Shown in pieces: positions 34,387 to 39,674 of a DNA stretch of 42,364 bases. The notes beneath the pieces are model-generated. The model did not search any database, was not told where the DNA came from, and saw only the letters and a list, made by a program, of their open reading frames with translations. Position 1 is the stretch's first letter; each line of letters starts with the position of its first letter. The stretch covers positions 1 through 42,364 of the forward strand of contig DAOWCM010000003.1 of NCBI GenBank assembly GCA_030639555.1. The letters are read 5' to 3'. Made by a program: the position numbers and the translations under genes. Source of the stretch: Candidatus Eiseniibacteriota bacterium. GTDB lineage: Bacteria > Joyebacterota > Joyebacteria > Joyebacterales > Joyebacteraceae.

Positions 34387-34503
34387 GGCCTGACGAAATC
34401 GAAGTGACGTGTTTATGGGGCCGAGCTTTCGCCATCCCCTCGCCGGCAGATGGGCCGGCGATAAGAATCGAACTTATGATGTAGTCACGACAGCATTCAG
34501 GCC
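34387..34503 (-). ncRNA. Y RNA-like element 5 (T arm and closed acceptor stem)
   Basis: The outer stem GGCCTGA/TCAGGCC is perfect. It is followed by the conserved ATGC internal-loop strand, an inner stem (GTGAC/GTCAC) and TACAT. The insert begins with a canonical T arm (ATAAG, loop TTCGATT, CTTAT) and a 7-bp acceptor-like stem, CGCCGGC with GCCGGCG, closed by CCATCT, so the acceptor has no free ends. Where a D arm would be there is a GGGG/CCCC stem enclosing a GAAA tetraloop. No anticodon arm is seen. This resembles the tRNA-mimic module of bacterial Y RNAs, whose ends form the Ro60-binding stem. Confidence 0.7.
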
Positions 34504-34520
34504 GGGGCGTACTCTATAAA

Positions 34521-34595
34521 GAGCCGACAAGGATTGAAAGTGAGGGTACGAATCTCTTCCAAAAAGGGATGTACTCACTCTCGAGCATTCGGCTC
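34521..34595 (-). ncRNA. Y RNA-like element 4 (short insert)
   Basis: The outer stem GAGCCGA/TCGGCTC is perfect. The ATGCTC strand is followed by a 9-bp inner stem (GAGAGTGAG with CTCACTTTC, one G-T pair), then TACAT. The opposite internal-loop strand is AATCCTTG. The insert is only about 24 bases, pyrimidine-rich, with no tRNA features. It is the clearest minimal copy of the shared architecture and therefore the best guide to the Ro-binding stem. Confidence 0.75.
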
Positions 34596-34605
34596 ATCTC
34601 CGTAA

Positions 34606-34654
34606 GAGCGAAGCTGGGCCCGGACCCAACGCCATTTGACGACGTGCTTCGCTC
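34606..34654. repeat. Perfect 9-bp inverted repeat in the RNA-array spacer
   Basis: GAGCGAAGC and GCTTCGCTC are perfectly complementary across a 31-base loop, within the 177-base spacer between RNA elements 3 and 4. No convincing gene is present in this spacer, only very short frames. The hairpin may be a terminator or processing site, or part of a further small RNA. On the leftward transcript it is followed by TTA, so it is not a classical terminator. Confidence 0.55.
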
Positions 34655-34772
34655 AATTCTGGCACGGGCGGCTGCTGGGGCACCTGACTTCCCAGCTCTT
34701 CCTGCGCTTCACCGCGGTTCCACGCAGGCTGCGTTTGTAGGTTTGCGCCAAGCCTCCCTCATTCTGATTAGC

Positions 34773-34906
34773 GGCGCAACGAGGATTGGCGAGAGGGTTT
34801 TTGTGCTACCAATTACACTACACGGCCTTTTGAGGGGCCGCGTCCGGACTCGAACCGAAACTTTCTAAGTACAAATTAGATGTACTCTCAACCGAGCATT
34901 TGCGCC
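34773..34906 (-). ncRNA. Y RNA-like element 3 (permuted tRNA-Thr-like insert)
   Basis: The outer stem GGCGCAA/TTGCGCC is perfect. ATGCTC follows, then an inner stem (GAGAG/CTCTC, extended by GG/CC) and TACAT. The opposite loop strand is AATCCTCG. The insert is a tRNA in circularly permuted order: anticodon arm, T arm, acceptor 3' strand CGCGGCC, 8-base linker, acceptor 5' strand GGCCGTG, TA, and a canonical D arm with loop AATTGGTA. The acceptor strands pair over 7 bp with one G-T. The layout places the Ro-type stem between D arm and anticodon arm. Confidence 0.8.
34803..34880 (-). tRNA. tRNA-Thr(TGT)-like permuted domain
   Basis: Within RNA element 3 the 3' part has an anticodon arm TCTAA, loop TTTGTAC, TTAGA, a 4-base variable loop and T arm TTCGG, TTCGAGT, CCGGA. 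The 5' part follows the acceptor linker. Joined between positions 26 and 27, it makes a full cloverleaf with anticodon TGT. The discriminator is C and no CCA is encoded. Whether it is ever cut and ligated into a decoding tRNA is unknown; it may only mimic tRNA. Confidence 0.45.
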
Positions 34907-34916
34907 TATTTTATAA

Positions 34917-34987
34917 GCCCCGACAAGGGGTAGATTCACGAGACGATATCAGATGTGAGATGTAGTCCCGTTGAGGGCATTCGGGGC
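34917..34987 (-). ncRNA. Y RNA-like element 2 (short insert)
   Basis: The outer stem GCCCCGA/TCGGGGC is perfect, followed by ATGCCC and TACAT. The inner stem is weaker: ACGGGAC pairs with GTCTCGT (one G-T), and can extend by two pairs past a bulged A. The other loop strand ends CCCTTG before the outer stem, like element 4. The insert is about 15 bases without tRNA features. Element 2 is only 10 bases from element 3, so the array is tightly packed and probably one transcript processed at the spacers. Confidence 0.65.
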
Positions 34988-35013
34988 AATTCTTGTTTTC
35001 AAAGAGCAGTAGA

Positions 35014-35163
35014 GGCGCGACGAGTCTTCGAGTGAGGGACAACGGGTTTGACCCCGCAACGGTACTCTACCACTGAGTTACACAGTCGATTTAACGGCCG
35101 TGACTGGACTCGAACCAGCGACTCCCGGCTTGACAGGCATGTACTCACTCAGGCATTCGCGCC
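35014..35163 (-). ncRNA. Y RNA-like element 1 (permuted tRNA-Asp-like insert)
   Basis: Outer stem GGCGCGA/TCGCGCC and inner stem GAGTGAG/CTCACTC are both perfect 7-bp helices separated by ATGCCT and GAAGACTCG. After TACAT comes an anticodon loop CTGTCAA, a T arm, acceptor 3' strand CACGGCC, an 8-base linker including the discriminator G, acceptor 5' strand GACTGTG, TA and a canonical D arm (ACTC AGTGGTA GAGT). A small extra hairpin follows the D arm. The stop codon of the upstream P-loop gene lies inside the inner stem, so the RNA overlaps the end of that gene. Confidence 0.82.
35060..35138 (-). tRNA. tRNA-Asp(GTC)-like permuted domain
   Basis: Joining the 5' part (which ends CCG after A26) to the 3' part (which begins GC CTGTCAA GCCGG) gives a perfect 5-bp anticodon stem, with anticodon GTC and T33. 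The discriminator is G, as in bacterial tRNA-Asp. The T arm has TTCGAGT and the D loop has AGTGGTA. The acceptor stem has one A-C mismatch and one G-T pair. Uninterrupted, the gene order is permuted, so an ordinary tRNA search may miss or mis-score it. Confidence 0.5.
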
Positions 35164-35600
35164 AGCTCGTTATCGTGTAGGGCCCTGGGTGAAAAGTAAA
35201 CTGGAATCTCTGGATGCTGGTGACGCCAGGCGTGCATGATCTTACGGATCCCCTTGCCGAAGCCCTCCTGTCGACGATCGAGCCCCGTGCGCGAGGTGTT
35301 GAGCCACACGACGGCGTCGACCTCAAGGCCCTTCCGAAGACAGCGCGGGACCTGAGTTCCGGCGACTATGAAAGATTCTTTCCCAGTCACCAGTGAGCAT
35401 ATCTTCGAGGGAATCGTCGGCCAGTCTTTCCTCGAGAGCACATCGGTATGGACAACCTCCTTCGGAGGGGTCCCACGTCCGCCTTCCTCGAGCAGCAAGG
35501 TTTTCCCGCTGTTCACCACGCCGGTCAAGGCGACGCGGGGATAGACCTCGAGCAATTTGCGCCAGACCGTCGGTGTAAGCTGTTCTTGTATCAGCGTCAT
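35145..35600 (-). CDS. Small P-loop NTPase/kinase-like protein (151 aa)
   Basis: Walker A is plain: ALTGVVNSGKTLLLEE (G27 to T34). A later strand VVWLNTSRTGLDRRQEGFGK and ESFIVAGTQVPRCLRKG resemble small phage kinases, which have a Thr/Asp pair after the P-loop (here HTDVL) and an Arg-rich lid (TSRTGLDRR). The substrate cannot be told: nucleotide or RNA end are options, the latter tempting beside Ro60 and Y RNAs. The start lies inside the preceding twin-arginine frame; the stop lies inside RNA element 1. Confidence 0.6.
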   Translation of the reverse strand: MTLIQEQLTPTVWRKLLEVYPRVALTGVVNSGKTLLLEEGGRGTPPKEVVHTDVLSRKDWPTIPSKICSLVTGKESFIVAGTQVPRCLRKGLEVDAVVWLNTSRTGLDRRQEGFGKGIRKIMHAWRHQHPEIPVYFSPRALHDNELARMPE

Positions 35601-35820
35601 TGACCAGCTTCTCCCAGCTCTCTCGGTTGGCCCAGATCGTGTTCGAGATCGAGTAGACGTAGCCCTTCGGGATGAACGGGCTCAGCTGGATCTGAAACGA
35701 CCACAGCATCGGCTTGTCAGGCGGAAAGAGCTGCGGCATCGTCTTCCTGGCGACACCGGCGGCTACCGCTATCGCTCCAAGAACGGCTTTGAGGAACGAA
35801 CGCCTTTCGACTCTTTCCAT
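35323..35820 (-). CDS. Twin-arginine signal protein 2 with long 3' overlap (165 aa)
   Basis: The N-terminus MERVERRSFLKAVLGAIAVA is a Tat-type signal (RRSFLK, then a hydrophobic core), nearly the same as that of the neighbouring 99-aa protein. About 73 residues precede the P-loop gene's start. The remaining 90 share DNA with the P-loop gene in another frame and are low in complexity. The true product may be only the first part if translation is recoded, but no stop occurs earlier. It would be exported folded or held at the membrane. Confidence 0.55.
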   Translation of the reverse strand: MERVERRSFLKAVLGAIAVAAGVARKTMPQLFPPDKPMLWSFQIQLSPFIPKGYVYSISNTIWANRESWEKLVNDADTRTAYTDGLAQIARGLSPRRLDRRGEQRENLAARGRRTWDPSEGGCPYRCALEERLADDSLEDMLTGDWERIFHSRRNSGPALSSEGP

Positions 35821-36068
35821 GATCCGTTCTCCATTCTCAGGTACACAAGCTCGTCGGTCGTCATCACGATGAGCGTCCCAGGGATGAGCTTCACTTTGGC
35901 GAGGCCCGGGTCGCCCTTCGCCATCGCCCAGATCCCCGGCTTGTACCAGTTGGTGTGCGTCACCACCGGATCGGGCTTCGGCATGACTGAAGGCAGCGCC
36001 CCAGGAACGACAAGGGCGGTGGCGCACCCGAGGGCTGCTTTCAGAAAACTACGACGGTTCCTTTTCAT
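35769..36068 (-). CDS. Twin-arginine signal protein 1 (99 aa)
   Basis: MKRNRRSFLKAALGCATALV is a clear twin-arginine signal: RRSFLK followed by a hydrophobic core and a Pro-Gly region. The mature part is small (TNWYKPGIWAMAKGDPGLAK) with strand-rich sequence. Its start overlaps the end of the TROVE gene and its end overlaps the second signal protein. Small phage proteins with such signals are known but uncharacterised. Export to the periplasm is inferred. Confidence 0.65.
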   Translation of the reverse strand: MKRNRRSFLKAALGCATALVVPGALPSVMPKPDPVVTHTNWYKPGIWAMAKGDPGLAKVKLIPGTLIVMTTDELVYLRMENGSWKESKGVRSSKPFLER

Positions 36069-37704
36069 GCACAGACGTTAGCTCGACAGCCTTGATCTGG
36101 TCAACCCAGAAACCCTTCGACGCCTGGCCCTTCGCCACAGCGTCGAGAAAACGGAACACACTGTCGGAGAATCCCCCGACGTTGAAAATGTCGTCACGCT
36201 CCTTCGCTTGCGTAGACGCGTACGGGTTGATGTCGATGCAGACCATCTTCGCCTGCGGGCTTTTGCGCTTGAAATGCTCCCAGGCTCGCATCGTCCCTGT
36301 CGGCTGGTTCAGCCCTTGGAGGGACTGGTAGCGATAGCCCGGGTAGCGGCCGTTGGACTCGACCCAGGACTGGTTGTCGGACACGTAGACGCAGAGGTCC
36401 CCGGTGAGGCCCTGAGCGTTCAGGAGGTCGAGCGGTGCAGCCAGATTGGTAGCGCCCCCGTTGAAACGGGCCAGGATCTCCGTGTTGGTCATGACGGAGT
36501 CGCGCGGGTTGAGCCGGACGTTGTGCGCCCGCTGGTCGAACGGAATGACGACCGTCTTCGGGTTGGCGCGGAGAATCGCGGATGCCACCAGCGCGGCGAC
36601 CATCTGACAGGTTACCCGGGTCGTGGAGCCCTTGCGGGCGCCCGTGACCGGAGACTGCATGGAGCCCGAGACGTCGGGGAAGACATAGATCTGGCCGGTG
36701 GTCGAAGGGATGTTCTCGAGGGACGCGTCGAGTGCGTCCTGGAGAGCCTCGGAGATGTCGTGAGGCACGTCCTTGACCGCGTGGTATGCCATGAACAGCT
36801 GGTAGGGGAAGCAGCGAGCGCGGCGCACCAGCTCGGGGCTGGCGAGACGCCTGGCCACGACCTGGATCATCTTCGGGTCCTCGAACACCCCGTGTCGCTT
36901 GAAGGTGTTCAGGTTCATCCGGGTCATCTGCCACGGCGCGCGATTCGCGATGTCCGTCCACTCCTTCTTCCCGAGCTTCAGCGAGGTCAGCATCTGGAAG
37001 GGGACGTCGGGCACCTCGATGTCGATGCGGTCCTCGCCGACGCGGTGGGAGTAGGCCTTGTACGCCTCGAAGTCGCGGACGAGGTCCGGGAGCACATCCA
37101 GACCTTCGGCCCAGACGTTCTCGTTCTTCCCGATCAGGTACGCGAAGAGCGCGGCCTGCATCTTGCTCGCGGGCTTGGGGTGAACCATCTTGATCACGTC
37201 GGCGATCGACGGATCCTGGCCCACGGAGTCGCGGAAGAGCCGGTCGAACTTCCGTCCGGTCAGCCACCCGCGCACGAGGCGGCGGGGCGCGGATCCCATG
37301 CTCTTCCGACCGGTCACGCCCGAGCGGACGATCTGGACGAAGTTGCGCAGCATCCGTGCGTTGTCCATGACGAGCGGGAACGCCAGATTCAGCAGCGGAT
37401 CCTTCCGGGCAGCCAGCACCGCGCAGAGCAGCGCCGGCATGTCCTTCATGAACGCCTGGCGTCGAGCGTAGACCGCGGTGCGGGCGACGAAGTCCGAGCT
37501 GCAGCCATCGGCGAGCTTCAGCACCTTCTCGAGCTGGGCCTCCGCGGTCGCGTAGAACGTGTTGCCGAAGCAGCCGGTGGCGGCGAGCTGCGCGAGCCCG
37601 TGCTCGGAGCCCTGGTCGTACGCCGTGCCGCCTGCCTCGTTCTTGATGTCCGTGTTGGGGAGCAACTGTCCCCGAGTGGACGCAAAGACACCCTTGTTAG
37701 CCAT
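36049..37704 (-). CDS. Ro60/TROVE-domain RNA-binding protein (551 aa)
   Basis: This is an orthologue of Ro60/Rsr, the ring-shaped protein that binds Y RNAs and misfolded RNAs. The N-terminal helical-repeat ring (about residues 20-330) includes YARRQAFMKDMPALLCAVL and ADVIKMVHPKPASKMQAAL. The vWA domain follows with an intact MIDAS: DVSGS (D344, S346, S348), T419 in FNGGATNLAAP, and D443 in VSDNQSW. Length is close to human Ro60 (538 aa). A GGGAGG Shine-Dalgarno sequence precedes the start. Downstream in the same direction lie five Y RNA-like elements, the expected ligands. Confidence 0.92.
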   Translation of the reverse strand: MANKGVFASTRGQLLPNTDIKNEAGGTAYDQGSEHGLAQLAATGCFGNTFYATAEAQLEKVLKLADGCSSDFVARTAVYARRQAFMKDMPALLCAVLAARKDPLLNLAFPLVMDNARMLRNFVQIVRSGVTGRKSMGSAPRRLVRGWLTGRKFDRLFRDSVGQDPSIADVIKMVHPKPASKMQAALFAYLIGKNENVWAEGLDVLPDLVRDFEAYKAYSHRVGEDRIDIEVPDVPFQMLTSLKLGKKEWTDIANRAPWQMTRMNLNTFKRHGVFEDPKMIQVVARRLASPELVRRARCFPYQLFMAYHAVKDVPHDISEALQDALDASLENIPSTTGQIYVFPDVSGSMQSPVTGARKGSTTRVTCQMVAALVASAILRANPKTVVIPFDQRAHNVRLNPRDSVMTNTEILARFNGGATNLAAPLDLLNAQGLTGDLCVYVSDNQSWVESNGRYPGYRYQSLQGLNQPTGTMRAWEHFKRKSPQAKMVCIDINPYASTQAKERDDIFNVGGFSDSVFRFLDAVAKGQASKGFWVDQIKAVELTSVHEKEPS

Positions 37705-37752
37705 CGGCCTGTCCTCCCTGGCTTAGGGTTGTGGGGTGGAAACGTGAGGAGT

Positions 37753-38133
37753 CTACAGCCCCCGCGCCGCGATGTCCCGCGCCAAATCGAGGCACAGCCG
37801 GGTTCTCCAATCACCCACGCGCAGCATCATGGTCTCGACATCCACCTCGGCGACGACCCCGCCACCGTGGGTGATGCGGGCCATGTAGGAGTCCCGGTTC
37901 ATCCGACGCTGGACGAAGACGTCGTACTCGCTCGTGGGGAGGTGCCTCCGTATTTCGAGCTCGATCATCCCCGGCCAGCTACCGTCGATCTGCTGGCGCC
38001 GGCGCTGCTCCGCCAGTTCGTACATCGGGACCTGATTCACTCCAGAGAGATGTGGGGAGTCTGCCCATCCCAGAGGGCTCAGGCCTATGGCCTGGTCGTA
38101 TCCCTGCTGGGTGATGTGGAGGATCCGGCTCAC
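37753..38133 (-). CDS. Hypothetical protein upstream of Ro60 (126 aa)
   Basis: The product starts MSRILHITQQGYDQAIGLSP and is mixed alpha/beta (PGMIELEIRRHLPTSEYDVF; GVVAEVDVETMMLRVGDWRT). No family is recognised. Its start overlaps the preceding stop by 4 bases. It is separated from the TROVE gene by about 48 bases containing that gene's Shine-Dalgarno sequence. Confidence 0.58.
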   Translation of the reverse strand: MSRILHITQQGYDQAIGLSPLGWADSPHLSGVNQVPMYELAEQRRRQQIDGSWPGMIELEIRRHLPTSEYDVFVQRRMNRDSYMARITHGGGVVAEVDVETMMLRVGDWRTRLCLDLARDIAARGL

Positions 38134-38291
38134 CGCTTGATCCCCTTCTCGACCCCGTCGGCGATGATCTCGACGGCCCCTGCTCGAGCGCGATCCAGGA
38201 GGTCCGATCGCTCCCGAGGGGGCGGGTTCATCAGCGCGATCCCCGCGAGGACGACGCCCAGGGCGACGAGCGCGACCTTCCAGAGCTTCAC
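38130..38291 (-). CDS. Small single-span membrane protein, GTG start (53 aa)
   Basis: One N-terminal transmembrane segment (WKVALVALGVVLAGIALM) is followed by a Pro/Arg-rich turn and a helical tail (LLDRARAGAVEIIADGVEKG). A GAGGAAG Shine-Dalgarno sequence precedes the GTG, which overlaps the upstream TGA. It may be a lysis accessory or membrane anchor. The longer frame upstream is a shadow. Confidence 0.55.
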   Translation of the reverse strand: MKLWKVALVALGVVLAGIALMNPPPRERSDLLDRARAGAVEIIADGVEKGIKR

Positions 38292-38575
38292 CGGCTCTTC
38301 CTCACGACCGGCGGGGAGTGGACGTCGGACGGGCGGACGTTGCCGCCGCCGAGCGCGTACTTCCCGAGCCACTCGCGCGCGGCGGAGCGGACCTTCAGAT
38401 CCCCGTCGATGGCGTCCTGGACGCAGGCAGCCGCGACCTTCTCGATGTCGTCGGTCGAGATCTGGTTGATCACGGCCGCGAGGTAGCTGCGCTCGTTGCG
38501 CTTGCGCCTGACGGTCGCCACGAGGGTCTGGGCCTCGATGACGTCCTTATCGGTGAGGGGCGGCAGGTCGGTCAT
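38288..38575 (-). CDS. Helical hypothetical protein (95 aa)
   Basis: The sequence is charged and helical (DKDVIEAQTLVATVRRKRNE; DDIEKVAAACVQDAIDGDLK) and ends in a Pro/Ser/Arg tail. No motif is recognised. It is coupled by overlaps on both sides to the genes of the first late cluster. Confidence 0.58.
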   Translation of the reverse strand: MTDLPPLTDKDVIEAQTLVATVRRKRNERSYLAAVINQISTDDIEKVAAACVQDAIDGDLKVRSAAREWLGKYALGGGNVRPSDVHSPPVVRKSR

Positions 38576-39300
38576 GCTCTTACTCTGAGGAGCCCGGGGA
38601 AGGTTTCAATGTCGGTGATCCCGCCTGAGGCGAACGGACTGTCCGTGTTGGCCGTGAAGAGGAAGTCCCGCCGGCGCTGGCGCGCGTGGGTGTAGTAGTG
38701 CTCGTCCTCACAGGTCAGCGTGTACTGGGCCTCGGGCGTGCCCTCGAGGATCTTGATCTGGAGCGTGAACAGCTCAGTGCCGCCCGGGATCGTGATCGGC
38801 GGGACGATCCGCTCCTGGCTCATGGAGAAGAACGCCGCCGCGTACTCCCACCACTCCTCGGGAAGCGCGTGGTGCGGGTCGTGCTTGACGAACTGGAAGA
38901 TTGACCAGAACTTCTCCTCCCCGTCCTCGTCGACCATGCCCTGTGCGGTGAGGTAGTCGGTCAGGTACTTCCCGAGCTTGACTCCGACGGCCTGGAAGAG
39001 CCCGTAGCCGCTCCGGGCGACGTTCGGGAGGAGGCCCACGCCGCCGCCGATGTGGAAGCCGCTCGTTTTGTAGACGCAGCCCGCCTCGACGGAGATCTCC
39101 ACGGTGTCGCCGGGACTCCCCTCGGCGTCCCCGATGTCGAAATACGGGACTCGGACCTTCGGAGGAGGAGGGGGCGGGGGCGCAGGAACGATAGGTTGTG
39201 GGTCTGGTCCGCCCCCGCCGGGGGGAGGGGTGATTGGAATTGTGACCGGTCCGTCTGAGACTTTGACGAGTTCGCCCTCGACGAGCATTGTTCCTCTCAT
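38572..39300 (-). CDS. Poly-proline-linked beta-sandwich protein, possible cohesin-like fold (242 aa)
   Basis: A short N-terminus and a Pro-rich linker (PAPPPPPPPKVRVP) precede a domain with DAEGSPGDTVEISVEAGCVY, TELFTLQIKILEGTPEAQYT and a C-terminal ASGGITDIETFPGLLRV. This strand pattern (GDTV..I.V near the start, F.L.I...EGT near the end) resembles cohesin-type beta-sandwiches. That resemblance is weak evidence. A virion-surface or host-binding role is plausible from position. Confidence 0.5.
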   Translation of the reverse strand: MRGTMLVEGELVKVSDGPVTIPITPPPGGGGPDPQPIVPAPPPPPPPKVRVPYFDIGDAEGSPGDTVEISVEAGCVYKTSGFHIGGGVGLLPNVARSGYGLFQAVGVKLGKYLTDYLTAQGMVDEDGEEKFWSIFQFVKHDPHHALPEEWWEYAAAFFSMSQERIVPPITIPGGTELFTLQIKILEGTPEAQYTLTCEDEHYYTHARQRRRDFLFTANTDSPFASGGITDIETFPGLLRVRA

Positions 39301-39674
39301 GCCGATTCTCCTGTGGGTGGTATCCAGCTCTCAACGTCTCTGATCGTTCCGTTTCCATTGAAGGCCCCCGCGCGCGTAAGGAGGTCCTCGAGGAGGGCGT
39401 CCTTCTCGGCCGTGGTGAGCGCGGTGAAGAGCTTCCCGTTCGTCGGATCCGAGCGGAGCTTCTGGGCCGTGCGGGTGGTGTCGGCGGTGGCGATCTCCGC
39501 CTCGAGCAGGATCTGCTCGTCGAGATACTGCCGCTCTGTCGGCTCTACATCGATCGGATCGCGCCAGACGACCTGCTCGGTATCGTCGATGGCGCCCCCC
39601 TTCCAGCCCCACTGAGCGCTGCCTCGAAGCCTACCGAGGAGCTGCCTGACGTCTCCGCCTGGGATTATCGCCAT
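39297..39674 (-). CDS. Hypothetical virion protein candidate (125 aa)
   Basis: The protein has a mixed N-terminus (MAIIPGGDVRQLLGRLRGSA, then WGWKGGAIDDTEQVVW) and a helical C-terminal half. Lengths and overlaps suggest co-expression with the 242-aa proteins on either side. No motif is recognised. Confidence 0.55.
   Translation of the reverse strand: MAIIPGGDVRQLLGRLRGSAQWGWKGGAIDDTEQVVWRDPIDVEPTERQYLDEQILLEAEIATADTTRTAQKLRSDPTNGKLFTALTTAEKDALLEDLLTRAGAFNGNGTIRDVESWIPPTGESA

Noticed and set aside
34387-34503. Permuted tmRNA for element 5
   Set aside because: There is no tag-peptide reading frame, no tmRNA-type 5' end and no G-U pair at the alanine identity position.
34569-34868. Rightward 99-codon frame in the RNA array
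   Set aside because: It runs antisense through RNA elements 3 and 4 and has no initiation signal.
34440-35160. A cluster of ordinary linear tRNA genes
   Set aside because: The acceptor strands of each apparent tRNA do not pair in linear order. They pair perfectly or nearly so only when the 3' half is placed before the 5' half, and flanking sequence pairs instead to form the Y RNA-type stems.
34773-35163. Group I introns or known self-cleaving ribozymes around the tRNA bodies
   Set aside because: The flanking elements are far too short for a group I core, and the conserved strands do not match the hammerhead, twister, pistol, hatchet or HDV cores as I know them.
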